Source: Atrichornis clamosus (Eukaryota > Chordata > Aves > Passeriformes > Menuridae). Taken from it: a stretch of DNA of 64,000 bases. The notes beneath the pieces were generated by a model. It was not told where the DNA came from and did not search any database. It was given only the letters and a program-made list of their open reading frames with translations. Positions 1-12,687 of the stretch are shown here, piece after piece. Positions within the stretch are counted from its first letter, which is position 1, and every line of letters begins with the position of its first letter. The stretch covers positions 124,001 through 188,000 of the forward strand of contig WBMZ01003331.1 of assembly GCA_013400975.1 (NCBI GenBank). Reading direction: 5' to 3'. The position numbers were made by a program, and so were the translations under genes.

Positions 1-3000
1 AGGAGATATTTTAAAATTAAGTCAGCTAAGGTTGAAGGGATATTTTAAGTGTTTGCATGTTCTGTTTGAGATAAAAATTTCCTGTATGCTATACTAGAAA
101 GTAAAAAAAACCTACTTAAGTTGTCAAAAACAGGCTAAGAAGTTAAGAAGACCTTGTAGCAGGCCACATAATCTCATTCTTATGTCACTGTGCATTTATT
201 TTATGGACTAACTGAAATGAGTGCTCCGGAAATATGCGTGATCCATCATTTGATGATGGTATCATGATTCTACTTTTACTCAACTTTTTTTAAATTTTCA
301 GTTGATTGACCCTCATTTTAGCTAAGATATGTGATTCAATTTGTTTTTTCAGGAAAAATGGCATCATCACATGGTTGTCTGACTTCAGAACTGCTTGAAC
401 CATATTGCAACACTCTCCGTATAGGTTTTAGCTGTTATGGTTATTCTGTTGTATTTAATAGCTGACAGTGGCACGTGCTTGCCATGCAACAGTAACATTT
501 GGTTTGAGCATTCCATGAGATCCAGAAGTGCTGGAGAGGAGCTTCTCCTGTTTTATTGTCATCCAAGGCATGAAGAATGTTCTCACGTATGTAAAACACC
601 CAGGAAAAAAGCAAACACCCTCAAAAACCAGCATGTAGTGTTTACGACTATTCTTAGAGGAAATAACTTTGTTCTTTTCATCATTTCGCTTGCCAGAGAA
701 TTCCCATATTATATGTTGCTTCTGCTGTTGGTGAGTAGGCCTGAGTACAGACCACATGGACTTTTTTGTTTCCTAAGCTGTGCATGAATATTAAGGTCGT
801 TAGAAACTTTAAAGAGTTTGGAGCTCTGCTCCACCAAAGAGAAACCTCATGAAGGAAATACCAGCTTTTCTCTTTTGGCAATTACAGTGGACTGTGCTGC
901 TTTTGCCCAGACAAGTTGCATGTGTCTTTCATGATGAAAAGTTTCAGATACTTTGCAGTAGGCCATTTGATAGTAAATGCAAGCATTTATTTTTTTTTTA
1001 GCTATTATCCTAAATTGACTTAATAAAAAAAAAAATCACGTTGAAGTATTATTGTATTGGTTAATGTTGTGTATTGTAATTTTGTCTTACTTCTTTAACT
1101 ATGTTGACCTTTCTCAACCAAATTAATTTTAGAAATTAAATTTGTGTAGCTGAGTTTCATCACAAGTTGATGATATGGACCAGAGTCTGTAAAGATCACA
1201 AATCTTTATATAATTCTCAACTAATGAAAAAATGTCTTATTTGCCTCATGGTGATCTACTGTACTATCCCTAGCTTTGTTTAGAGGTAGTATAGAACTTT
1301 CCAGTTCTATAATTGTATTGTTGCAAATATTTGCAGTATTGCATATTTGAAATTAATTACAATCATTTATTTGCTAAGTATCCAAAAGTACTATGCTTTT
1401 TCTCTTCTGGACTTAGAATCTAAAATAACAGTGACAGCCAGACCTTTTAAAATTTGGTCTGACCACAATTTTAAATTAAAAATAAAAGACTTTTGTCCTG
1501 GGAATAAACTGACAAGTGGTCTTAAAATTTAAATTCTCTGTGGGCTAGATTAGGCCTGTGAGGCATAGTGCTTAGGGACTGGGCAACTGACCCTGTTCTG
1601 CTGCAAGAAGGACTTAGGGACATAGCCAGTAAAATGAATTGTAACAGAAGTTCTGTGAAGCATAGTTTTGGGAAATTTGAAATCATGAAGTCAACACACC
1701 AACAGCATTTTTGGGGTTTTTTTTGCCTTTAGGTTAGAGTACCTGTGTGTACTGTCATTACTGCATCTCACAGACATCAGAAATGGGCATTTCATACAGC
1801 TGCCACATTGTGGAGATGGTCATATTTTCTACTATGCATGCTAAGAAACTGAGAATTCAGTCTAGCATTTTGAACTGTCTAGGTCGGTTCTCTGGAAAAC
1901 CTACTGTCTTTTTTAGTTTTCAAGAACAAAAACTTGTACTTTCAACACTCCTAGAACTCTTCCGAAAATACCTTTGCTAAACTATGTCAATTCTATATAT
2001 GGTATTTAAGAATTTTTTGGACACATTCTGAATATTAGTGATTTTTTTTCTCCTGTTTATTACACTGGAATGTAAAAAAGAGAACTGAAAAGCTTGGCAA
2101 TTTTCTTTCCAGTAGCACTCTCGAGGAGTTTTCCTACTATTTTCACATTAGTTTTGTTTGATGTCCTTTTGCTCTTGTCCTGCTGGTTTTCAGCTCAGTC
2201 GTAATTTAAAACGAGGTTTATTCTTGGGTGTGATGATCACTCTACGCAACAGAAAACTTTCCATTTCCTTTAGAGGACTTGATACCTTTGCAGTGCACCA
2301 TGTCTCTATCACAGGGCAGATCCGTAATTGAACAATCAATCATTTTGCTTTGCTCCTTTGTTGAAATGTAACTGCTTGTCTAAACCTACCAAAAGCCCAA
2401 AATGGATTTAATGTTCTATTATTATTGTTGTTATTATTAACATTGTAAGTGCTGATTAAACATGCCTAAGGATATTGTACTAGATATTACAAGAACGTAT
2501 ATATTTGCAAAAAGCTTCTATTCTGTGCAATTTTAGGCCTATTATTTTAAGTGGATCTCATTCAGATTCAGTTCACTATGCTCTAATTGGACTAGTTTAA
2601 TACAGTGTTCTCAAAAAAGTATATTGAGTGGATACTTCTAAAAATGAATACAGTGATGAGAAATGTATCATGGATACATAAATAGACTATAGTACTTGTT
2701 AATTGTTTGGGCTTTTGAAATTTAAATCATAATAGTTTCTTCAGTGTTATTTGTAAAGAGATCCTGTAGGTGAAGATACTTAAATTCTTAAACACTATAG
2801 CAATAAATATTGTTAACCTTTAGGTTGTATTACTTCATAATACTAAAGCTTTTGTAGGAAAACAAACTAAATAACTGTAATTTCTTCTGTGCTGTGTGCG
2901 GACACCCTGTAGTGCTTTTGTTGTTGGTTCTTTCAATGGGTCTTAAGTTCTCCTTACTAGAAGTGACCTCAAACTACTTGTGGAGGTGGGAATGCAGCTA

Positions 3001-6000
3001 TTCAGAATTTCCTAGGATAAATTCCAAACACCCATGAGAGTATGCGGTGTTCTACACAGAATAAAAGTTTATCTCATTTTGAAGTTTGTTGCAAAGTGAT
3101 ATTTGTATCTGCTTTCTTTTTACTCTACTTTGCACGTGGATGGTGTGGCTGCTTTTTACCAATACACCCAATACATTATTGTGTGTGGATAAAAGTTTCA
3201 AATACAGCAAAAGACAGGATATTAAAATGCTCAAGAAGCTTTCAGATCTTTACCAATCACTCAGTATTTTGTTTATTAAAAACAAAAAAAGGAATTATGA
3301 AGAATTGCAGTTGATTTGTCTTATTTGCTGAGGCAAATAAGAAGATGCTTACTAAACCAAAAACTAAGCTGAAAGGTTGCACTGATTTTTGCTGTTGCTG
3401 AAGCAGCAGAATTGTGGCCTCTGGGGCTTTTCTGAGTGTTTTTTTGTTTTACACCTCATGATTTTTGCTGGAGGGTTAAATCTTGCCTCAGAAATCACAA
3501 TCCTGCAAAGCACAGTTGCTCTATTTTTAATCCTGCTGCTTAAAGTTACTCGAGTATGCAGGCATTCTTAGATTTTGCCTCTTCCCTAGTTTTTCTGACT
3601 CTCATATGATTTCAGGTATATACCTACCTGAGTCTAGACCTGTAAATGTAAGATTTTCATTGACTTGTTCCCTGTTTTAAAAAGGTTTAGTGACAATCAG
3701 GCCTAGTGTTTGAGAATACTGATTCTGTTTTCTCCTTAATACAGCACAGACATTTAAGAAATACTAAATATGTTTCTGTGCTAGTCTGTGTAACATCATA
3801 CTGCAATGCTCAAAGCATTATTTTTGGAAGAAAGATGTTAAACTAATAGTCATACGGGTATGAGAGAGGCTGTCTCCTCTGTATCAAAGACTGGCTAGCT
3901 ATGTATGAATAAATCATTGGGGTTTTATGACGTTAATGGTCTCTTCTGATAGTTGCAGATATGGGAAACAGACCTGTTGAAAAATTCTGGAACATTTTTT
4001 CTTTCAACACTTCATTTTTTTCATCTGTAAAGTGGAAATACAATTCAAATAGAGGTGCTTTTGAAGTAGATGAGACCTGCAGATAAAAGTTGTTGCTTGA
4101 GAACAGTACAATGTGTAATGAATTTTTTCAACAGAAGTCACGGGCGTTCTAGCAAGTGTCTGAGCTTTTGCCTTCTAAGATGTAAGAACACTCCCAGAAA
4201 AGTGTTCATAGTCTTTTCCAGCCATGTTATAAAATTACCTGGATATTATTTTGTATGCAAAAGGAAATTAAAGCAAAAACAAAAATAAGAAAAAAGAAGG
4301 GTGCAAAGTCACTCCTAGATCAGCTTCTAGATACCTTTGTTACCTTTCATTTGAATCATTTTTAGTCAGTAGCATTTTCTTCTGTGCAGGAATAAGTTCA
4401 TTAATAGTTGTTGTAGTTGAAGGCTCCATAGAGAAAGTCAGTTAAGTGTGTGCAAAACATGCCAGCATAAGTTTAATAAAAATAGTTTCCTAAAATTTGT
4501 ATAAATGCACTGGAGCTCTTACAAAGTATATTTCAAGAAGACTTAGAACGACTTGGTTGAGCTCACACTTCTGATTGAATATGCAAGTCCCAATATTAGT
4601 CCCAATATAATATTAACATATATCCAGTGGTGCGTAATATGATCTTCTTGAGGCTAGTATGGGTGAGGCATGAGTAATATACTTGTTTTTTGAAAGCTGG
4701 GAACTTATTTGTGTTCTTCTTCCAGCAGTTTATTTGACTTTGCATGCCTAAGGTACTTGTTAATAATAAAATTCTTGTCTGATCCCTCGTTGAAGTATCA
4801 AGGAATTGTAGCAAATTCCACAATTTGATGGGTAGTAGTATGAGGTCAATGGCAAAGCAGGCTGTGCATTTCCGTATATATGAATATTCAATACTTAAAT
4901 CTTTTCTAGGATTTGGACCATTAGATTATGATCCATAGAAGATGATCATGAACAAAGGACACATGAATTATTCAAAGTTTTTACCTGGGCACTAAGTGTC
5001 ATCTACAAGACATATATATGTGATATCCATGTAGCAGAAATTGTTAAATTTCTGTTAAGTAGGTTAAATTTAGTGTGGGCTTTTGACCAGATGCCCTTAC
5101 AATTAGACTATTCCTTCAAATCTTTTCCTTAGCCTAGTATTTATCCCACCTACTGAGCAGCCTCCAACAATTGACATTTCAGGTAACCATAAAAACACGT
5201 GCTGAAGTTCTAGTCATGCTTATTTTCTTCATAGATCATTTGAATTGTTTGCTGAATATATGTAAATGTTTTTGATTGAGATTAGAATGTGTTGCTGAGA
5301 GGAAAGACAAGATTCAGGTGGATACTTAGACAGAATGGAGTTACACAGAAAATTTTCAGCCTTTGTATATTTTAATATCATTTGATGCCAGAGGACTGTT
5401 TTGTTTTGTTTGGGTTTTTTGAATCTTAATTCCAAAGGAGTCTTGTTGTTTTCTGTTCCCTGGTATTCTGAGGCTCTTCAGTGGCAGGTTGTAGTAGCTA
5501 TAGAAGGATTTACGGTGGCATTTTAGGCTTTTCCAAAGTCGTACCATATCCCTGACATCTGCAGTTGCTAGCTAAATTTCAAGAAAAAAAAATATATTAT
5601 CTTCCTTTACTGTCTCCCCCACAGCTGTAAATATGTATATATAAGTATATGAAGATTCTCATTCACTTTTCTAATTATTAATTAGAATACTGTAATTATA
5701 TAGCACAGTACATGGCTAGAAATGAATAAGTGCACCTGTACTTTTCTAGCAGTTTTTATACTTTGCAGTAATTTAGTTGTGGTGTAGTTTTTGAAATTTC
5801 TTATACTAGTTAAGGTTACAGAAACTATACTAATGAGTATCTTTTCAAAATCTGAAATGGAGATGAAAGAAACGTGAGGATGGGAGCTTTCTTAGCGCCC
5901 TGCCACTGATACTTGTGACCAGCTCTGTGTGGTTTTAGAGAAATCCAGTTACTATTTTTCCTGCCAGAGTGTTACTTTAATAACGTGATGTCATAAGACA

Positions 6001-6699
6001 GCCTTCAGTATTGGTTTCTGGGAACGACTGTGTGAGCGTGAATGTTTTAAATAATTTCAGCCTTCTGAGTAAGACCTGAAGAAGTTGTTTAAGTCTTCAT
6101 AATTAGCAGACCCTTTTTATTTATAATTAATTGTACTTTTATCACAATTATAGTTTGTCTTTCTTATTAATTATGGATACTATGGACAATACACAGCATT
6201 TAAAATGTGGATTTATTTCATGTAGAATATACCTGCATGGGAAAATGAACAAGGATGTTAAGAAAGCATAGGGGTCGTATAGCAGAGAACATAAAATATG
6301 GATGCTTTTTCTGATGACAGAATTATGATAACAATGTGATCATTCTCAGGAATGAGATTTTGATCTCTTACATTATTACTCAAGAGGCTAAATCTGGAGC
6401 TGTGCCACCTCAGTTCTTTTGTGCCCTTTATCAGAGACTCAGTGAACATCTTCATTTTTCATGTTCATCAGGATTCAGGTTATATATGAACTGCTCTCTT
6501 CAGCAGTAATGTCTGAAAAGTTCTAACTCGTAATCTTTTGTATTAAAGTTTAACTAATTTTAAGGTGTGTAGCTTTACCACATGCTGCAAAAGCTGATAG
6601 ATTACAATGCTGAATTACTGCAGTAGACATGTTTTATACAAGAGTATTTTGGGTTTCTTTTGAATTAACAGTATTATACTAAAACTTCCAGTGATCAAA
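1..6699. other. AT-rich intronic sequence, no gene seen
   Basis: All open frames here are short (up to about 116 codons), lack codon bias and resemble no protein family I know. I see no recognisable CR1, LTR or RNA gene. The stretch contains ordinary A and T runs (for example near 1022-1034 and 5583-5590) and TA-rich patches. It is best read as intron or intergenic DNA upstream of the PTPRD coding exon. Confidence 0.6.
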
Positions 6700-6782
6700 G
6701 TGTCCCGGTTTGAGACAATATAAGGAGGAAAATGTCCTCCAGGGGAAGGTAGATTTCTAACAGCCCCTCCCCCACCAGGTCT
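6698..6782. mobile_element. possible LTR fragment of an avian endogenous retrovirus
   Basis: The segment starts TGTCCCGGTTTGAG, continues through an AGGAGGAAAATGTCCTCC stretch and ends in a C-rich block (AGCCCCTCCCCCACCAGG). The opening TG and this order of motifs resemble the start of LTRs common in bird genomes. Only about 85 bases are recognisable and no polyadenylation signal or second LTR is seen. It lies about 650 bases from the ERV relic but a link between them is not shown. Confidence 0.35.
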
Positions 6783-7439
6783 GGAAAGTATTGTAAGTTA
6801 TTTAAGACATGTACGCTGGCTTTGTAGATCTGCAGTATGTTTTTATCAAGTTCAGTTTGGAAATTTGTTATTTTTGTGAAAAGAAACTAAATTGAAAATC
6901 TACACTAGACTAATCGTATTTGATACGTAACAAGGAATTGATAGTCATGATTGAGATAATTTTCAGGTTTTTTTTTTTAATATTTGTTTTAAAAAATACC
7001 TGGACTTGTAGTCCTAGTAAAAGAGATCAACTGTTGTCAGCATTTACTCGTACAAACAGGATTCCACAGAGTCATGAGATGAGAGCAGTAGAAACAGGAA
7101 TACTTTTCATTCTTTTCTGTGAGCAAATTGTTTTAACTCAAAGCATTAAATTGCATTTTTGAATTTTCAGACTTCCACTTGTTTATAGTTTGTTTCCAGA
7201 AGTTACATTTTCTTGTATTATAAAGAAATAAGAAAAAATATTATACTTTTTATTCTAATATCTGAGTATTAAGCTAGTTTATTTTTAAAACAGTGAATTA
7301 AAAAAAGTCAGCCTCTTAAAAAATGAGTGCTACTGTACATAAAAAATTTTCATTTAAAAGAAGTATATAATTCCTCATCCATTTCCTGTACTACTATGCA
7401 TACGGTCTCTATTTAAAATATGAATGTAGGCAAGAGATC
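6783..7439. other. AT-rich spacer between LTR-like scrap and ERV relic
   Basis: I see no gene. The sequence is AT-rich, with T runs near 6968-6980. If the LTR-like scrap belonged to the provirus, this spacer would have to hold the rest of the LTR and the end of the internal region, but I cannot recognise them. Confidence 0.4.
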
Positions 7440-7964
7440 TGTTGCCTTGAGGCTATGAGGCTGTTTTCGAAATGAGGCCTGTTGTTTGACTCAATTCTTT
7501 CTGGGCTGCCATGTTGCCACAGGACTTGCTTTTCAAGCCCAGGATGGTGTTCCAGATGGTGGCATGAGGCTCAGGGTATGTCTTCAGCCATCCAGGGATT
7601 GTCTCCACCATTGTGAGCACGTAGTAATCGATCTGTCAGGTATCAATTACATCTTCGTGCTGTAAGTGATCTGCCAGGCCTCCCCATATTTATATTTCGA
7701 CCATTGTCCCCCACACCACAGAAGTTTTACCCTCTTGGCCTGGTTAAGTCCACCCTTTGATCACAAGCCCATCTGTGTGTTGCATCTCTTCCCTGATGAC
7801 CTGAGGCATTCATGGGCCCACCAAGCCAGAAGTAATTCACCCTTATGCTGCCAGTCCAGATCCCCATGAGACACTTTTATTTTGGTAGCTTAATCCACCT
7901 GTCTGTTGTTGCAATGCTCTTCAGAAGCCTGACTCATGAGTAAGTATCTACATGATGTACTTTT
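7440..7964 (-). pseudogene. integrase remnant, truncated
   Basis: On the - strand, part of the N-terminal zinc-binding region (a Gly-His-Gln-Gly-Arg patch near 7775-7800) is followed by the start of the catalytic core (7450-7635). The spacing between them looks too short, so part of the integrase is probably deleted. The sequence stops before the end of the core at about 7440. Confidence 0.6.
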
Positions 7965-8785
7965 ACAGCCAACTCCTCTACCTGGGCAGTGATGTCTCGT
8001 CAAAATTTAGCAGCCCAGATGGTTTTCCCTCTGCCCTGCCAATTTTCCTGTCATTCTAGTCGTCTCCACAGAGCATTTACTACTGTCCACAAGTCAGTGT
8101 AGAGGTAGAGTGTTGGCTATTTCTCTTGTTCAGCAATACCTAAATCCAGCTGGGCAGCTTTCACCTTTGCAACCTGATTCGATCTGTCTTGTCCCTCAGT
8201 GGTTTCTGCAACTCATTGCGTAGGAATCCATACAGCAGCTTTCCATTTTCACTTTATCCCTAAAATACAGCAGGAACGAGTCAGTGACGAGAGTGTATTG
8301 CTTTTCATTTTCTTGTAGCTGATTATGTAGTGGGGCCTCCTCAGTAGGCCTCCTTCTCCTCTGATGGTAATCTGAAATTTCTGGCCTCAGGCCTCAGGCC
8401 AGTTCATGATGATTTCCATGATCTCTGTGAGACTGGGATTTCCTGTTTGAGTTAGCTGTATGATCAGTGCAACCCACTTACTCCACGTAGCATCAGTGGC
8501 TTGATGTGTGGCAGACTTTCCCTTTGAACATCCAGGCCAGCACTGGCAGTTGAGGTGCCAGAAAAAGCTGTGCTTTGGTGCCAGTCACTTCTGAAGCAGC
8601 TCAAACCCCTTCATAAGCTGCCAGCATCTCTTTTTCAGTTGGAATGTAGCAGGGCACAGATCCTTTGTATCTCCAACTCCAGAAACTCAAGGGTCATTTT
8701 TGAGTCTCTGTGGGTACTTTTTTGCCAAAGACCCCAGGAAGGACTATTTTCTGCTGGCAGAGTGTAGGGAACATTTTTTATATCT
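7965..8785 (-). pseudogene. RNase H / connection domain remnant
   Basis: The region lies between RT and integrase on the - strand. A Tyr-Thr-Asp motif with the following Trp, typical of the RNase H core, is seen at about 8085-8105. Stops and frameshifts are frequent. Domain limits are approximate. Confidence 0.5.
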
Positions 8786-8789
8786 TAAC

Positions 8790-9790
8790 TGGCTCAAGGG
8801 CTACTGCATGAACAATCTGCTGTTTTAATTTGTTCAAAAGCTTGTTGTTGTTCAGGACCCCACTTGAAATCACTGTTCTTCCTTGTCTCATGATAGAGAG
8901 GCCTTACAGTCTGACTGTAATCTGAAATATGCATCCTCTAAAAAGCCGCAAGCGCCTGAAAAAGCCTATGTTTCCCTCTTGCTCACTGGTGGGGACATAG
9001 CTGCTGTTTTGTTAGCCACATCCATTGGAACGTAATGACGTCCATCTTGCCATTTTACTCCTAAACCCTGAATTTCCTGGGCAGGTCCCTTGACCTTATT
9101 TTTGTTTATGGAAAAAACGACCTTCAAGGGATCTGGATTATTTTCTCCCCTTTCTCAAAAACTTTCTCTGCTATGTTGCCCCACACAATGATGTCATCCA
9201 TGTACTGTAAATGTTCTGGAGCTTCACCCTTTTCCAGTCTGGATCAGTCCATGGCAAATAGTGGAGCTGTATTTCCACCGTTGTGGCAGTCAGTTCCAGG
9301 TGTACTGGACACCCCTCCAGGTGAAAGCAAACTGTGGCCTGCACTCTGCTGCCAGAGGAATGGAGAAAAATGCGTTATCAGTGTTGATGGTGGCATCACT
9401 CTGCTGCCTTGGACTCCAGTCCCTACTGAAGTTCCAGCATGTCCAGCACAGCAGTGCTGAATGATGATGTGACTTCCTTCAGGCCACAATAGTCTACTGG
9501 CAGTCTCCATTCTGCATTGCAATTATGCATTGGCCATATAGGACTTTTAAAGTGTGAGTGAGTCTTGCTGACCACTCCCTGTCTCTCCAGCTCAGAAATC
9601 ACCTCATGGATGAGGATCCCGGGATCCCAGTTGGTGCGGTATTGTCAGTGGTGCACTGCTGTGGCAGCGATTGCTACCTGTTGGTCTTTGACCCTCAGCA
9701 GTCCCACAGCAGAAGGGTCCTCTGAGAGAATAGGCAAAGTATCCAGCTGCCTAATTTCCTCTGTCCTCACAGCAGCTACTCCAAAAGCCT
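8790..9790 (-). pseudogene. reverse transcriptase remnant of the ERVL-type element
   Basis: The catalytic YMDD box is intact on the - strand at 9193-9204. Before it in reading order (9230-9330) lies the Leu-Pro-Gln-rich segment typical of retroviral RT, with substitutions. Frame changes and stops separate these pieces, so the domain is recognisable but dead. The fully conserved catalytic box in an otherwise decayed frame is probably chance survival. Confidence 0.75.
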
Positions 9791-9799
9791 TTGATGTCC

Positions 9800-10110
9800 T
9801 TTTGGCTCCTAGAAGTGCCCTCTCTTGAGGTAATTGATGCCAAGGATATGTGGGACCTCTAGGCCAGTCACAATGGGGTGTTTTTGCCATTCATTCCTGG
9901 TCCGGTTCACTTCAGATTCCAAGCTGTTAGGATCCCCCTATCACTCTAGAAACAGATGGATTCAGTCCCTCCATGTTTTGATGGCATCAGGGTACATTGT
10001 GTGCCAGTGTCAACTAAAGCATTATACTACTGTGGGTCTGATGTGCCAGGACATTCGATCCAAACAGTTCAATAGATCCGATTGTCCCTTTCCCAGACCC
10101 AGCTAAAGGC
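9800..10110 (-). pseudogene. retroviral aspartic protease remnant
   Basis: The active-site triplet Asp-Thr-Gly, preceded by Val, reads on the - strand at 10003-10011, between the gag-like region and the RT. The surrounding frame is short and broken. Retroviral proteases work as dimers around this motif. This copy is too damaged to be functional. Confidence 0.55.
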
Positions 10111-10199
10111 GGGGGCCCTCTAGTCCTGGTCATAGTGCTTATTCCTCACTTCTTGTAAATATGAGCTGGAGGTCCCTTCAAGAGAGTTGGAAGTGGCAT

Positions 10200-11720
10200 T
10201 AGCCCTTCAGTTCTGTCTGAGGACTTGTCCACAGGAAACTGGAGTGGCATTTATCCTTGAAGAATTTCTTGTTGTGGTTGTTCTTCCTCTCAACTCATGT
10301 ACTCATGCTGCTAGGGCAGAGGTGGGTTTTCATCCCGCTTCCTCATGTCCCCTCTGTTGTCATGCTGGTAAAACCACATGTTAACTCATGGTGTGTATCC
10401 TCTCAATCAAGAGGGGCACTTAACTCCCAGTAGTAGATGCCCAGATGTGCGCTGGTGGGACATTTTCTCTTTAAATTGCTGGTAGTCCTCTTTAAATTGC
10501 TGGAGGTCCTTGGACAGTCATTCCATGGACTAGAGGGGGAGAGATACTTTCTTCATATAGCTGGAATTTGGTAACCAAATTATTCAGTCTTTGTTCTCCT
10601 TGTTTCCATTACGTCACTGCCAGTGAGTTGGCATATGGCAATGGCTTGCTCTGTGTGAACTTCTGCCACATTGTTTGTGTATACTGGACTTCATTGCTTT
10701 TATAGGCGATTGCCCATTATTTGAATCCTTATAGAGTACTTCCAACATAACTAATTCTCTCAGGAACTGGATGCCTTGCTCCATGGTGTTCCACTTGTCT
10801 TGTTGCACTAACAGATCACCCTTTTCGGGTCACATGGTGTGGCAGAGGGAGTAGTCAGGTACTGTTTTGGATTCACATGGATTCTATGTGAATCATTTGC
10901 CTCTTCTTGTACACTCTGTCATTAGTATTGTTGCTGTTACTGTTGTCTTCTTTCATTGCTTTTTCCAGTAAATTTTTCTTATCTTGACCTTTTACCTTTT
11001 GTGCCTCCAGTTCTCATCTAGAGTCTGATGCAGGGGGTAGAGGGGAGCGAGCGAGCATGGACCACGTGTTTCAGTGGGACACTGAACTGCGGAACACCAT
11101 TCCTAAATGATGACAGCCTTATTTGGCACCTAATAGGAGGCCATGAAGGGCTGAGATAATAGCAGATCTGCCTAAAGGAGTTAGAAGCAAATTTGATCTG
11201 AGCATTTGTTGTATTGAGTACAAAGCCACTGTTCACCATGTTGCTTGGTCTGTTCATGTGCTTGTGGTACTTTGCCTGTATATGTCCCCATATATGCAAT
11301 ATGTGCAATATGTGCGACTTGTCAGACTAGGAAGAAGGATCGGGATTGCTTTGTTGCTCTACTGTCTGATATCAGCTTATTACATGATAGTGTTGAGGGC
11401 AGTGAGGGTCATTTGGAATGTCCCTTAAGTGCTACTCTCCTGCCCTCACCTCCAGCACTACTTCTGAGAGTCCAGTAATAATTGCACCCAGTCTGGAAGG
11501 GGAACAGGGGAAGATAATCTTCCCCAGCTTCTCATCCCCTTTTTCTTCATCAGGCCTGTTATAACAGCTTTTGAGAATTCTGAGTTTCCAATGTGCGTTA
11601 AGGAAAGAATGTTCTTCTTGCTAGGTCTACCAGGTTTCCTCAGTGCCATCCACACCACGTTTAGAGTTACAGACCAGAAAATGACGTTAGGTAATATAGA
11701 CCTCAGGATCCTAACCATGC
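10200..11720 (-). pseudogene. gag-like remnant of the ERVL-type element
   Basis: The region lies upstream of the protease on the - strand. A capsid-like stretch is recognisable at about 10614-10808. The frame at 11458-11718 may be the more N-terminal part, but I do not recognise it on its own. Frames are interrupted throughout. A 16-base unit is repeated with a 21-base period at 10467-10503. The assignment rests mostly on position and on the short capsid-like patch. Confidence 0.5.
10467..10503. repeat. 21-base-period tandem duplication inside the ERV relic
   Basis: CTCTTTAAATTGCTGG occurs at 10467-10482 and again at 10488-10503. The 21-base period is a multiple of three, so the duplication would not itself have shifted the gag frame. 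Confidence 0.85.
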
Positions 11721-11740
11721 CCCCTTCCTGACCACTGAAA

Positions 11741-12687
11741 AAATTAGCCTTGCCCTTGCTGAAAACAAGACACAGTCCAGCAGTATTGTTTTAATAGTAC
11801 AGTAGATCTATAATACGTATGGAAAGGACTATGTTAGCGTTTTCTCCATCCTATAAATAAATGAGTAGAAAAGTTTGGGAACTAGGCAGTACTTGTTTGT
11901 ACAGCTTCGCAAAGGAAGGTTAAACTTTCCACATTGAATATAGCTATTACAGACTAATGGGTAGAAGACCTGGTAAATTTTGAAACCCATGTCTACTTAG
12001 TTATATAAATTGTGATATGTTGTGAACAACACGTTTCTATAAAGCTCCTAGACATTCACAGACGGCAGGTGATTGTGCTAATGAGCTGTAAAGTAAGGCG
12101 TTACACATCTTTGTTTTAAGCAAGATGGATGGTGTCAGCCACATCTTAACTTTTTTTCCCTGTAAATTAGTAAAAAATGAGTAAAGTAGCCTATCTTGGT
12201 GGAGGACCAATCAGCTTCCCAGTCATGTTTTAGAAACTTAAGAATTTAGGAGTGAAAATCAGCAAGAAAATGCCCTATGACCATATGTTACTGAGATGAA
12301 AAGCAAAACAAAACAAAACCATCTTTTTAGTAAGAAGACCAACACATTTTAACACATCGTAGAAGTTTAAAGATTTAAGATCTGGTAATAAACTGACATT
12401 TGCACTATATTTCCTGAAAAAGAACAGAATGAGTTTTAAAAATGTCAAGTGCAATGTTTGCCTGCATGGTTTTAGAAGTTCATTAAGAACAAATAAGGGA
12501 GGAACAATAATTTTCTGGGAAAACTCGAGTATGACCAAGGAGTGTGCAGAAGGTGGAAGCCTGGAAAACAGGTAACCTGAAAGGAACACAGAGACACTGT
12601 CTAAGTGTGCAGAGACAGTTTTATTTAGGAAAGCCAAAACCCATCTGGAATTGAATCTGATAAGGGATGTTGAACAACAAATCACAG
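11741..12687. other. AT-rich spacer between ERV relic and CR1 cluster, no gene seen
   Basis: It contains an open frame of 136 codons on the - strand (12275-12685), the longest in the window by a codon, but with no recognisable domain. The 5' LTR of the - strand provirus should lie here, but I cannot recognise one. Confidence 0.45.

Larger units (their letters stand above)
7440..11740 (-). mobile_element. decayed class III (ERVL-like) endogenous retrovirus, internal region, antisense
   Basis: Read on the - strand, the order is gag-like, protease, reverse transcriptase, RNase H, integrase, as in a retroviral internal region. The block is visibly richer in GC than its flanks. Every frame is broken by stops and frameshifts, so it cannot make a working polyprotein. 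The integrase end stops abruptly at about 7440 and no LTR is recognisable at either edge, so the boundaries are approximate. The order and wording of the pol pieces fit the ERVL group found in birds. It lies opposite to the PTPRD transcript, the usual orientation for retained intronic proviruses. Confidence 0.8.

Noticed and set aside
437..787. 116-codon + strand frame near the start
   Set aside because: Overlapped by a 100-codon frame on the other strand; no domain, no codon bias.
1545..1630. Less AT-rich patch resembling part of a CR1 3' UTR
   Set aside because: No diagnostic tail or ORF2 wording on either side.
9173..9522. Overlapping + and - frames of about 90 codons
   Set aside because: Fragments and shadows of the decayed ERV RT, not separate genes.
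12275..12685. 136-codon open frame on the - strand, the longest in the window
   Set aside because: No domain, no splice context and Leu/Phe/Ser-rich composition expected from AT-rich DNA. It ends at the CR1 boundary by chance.
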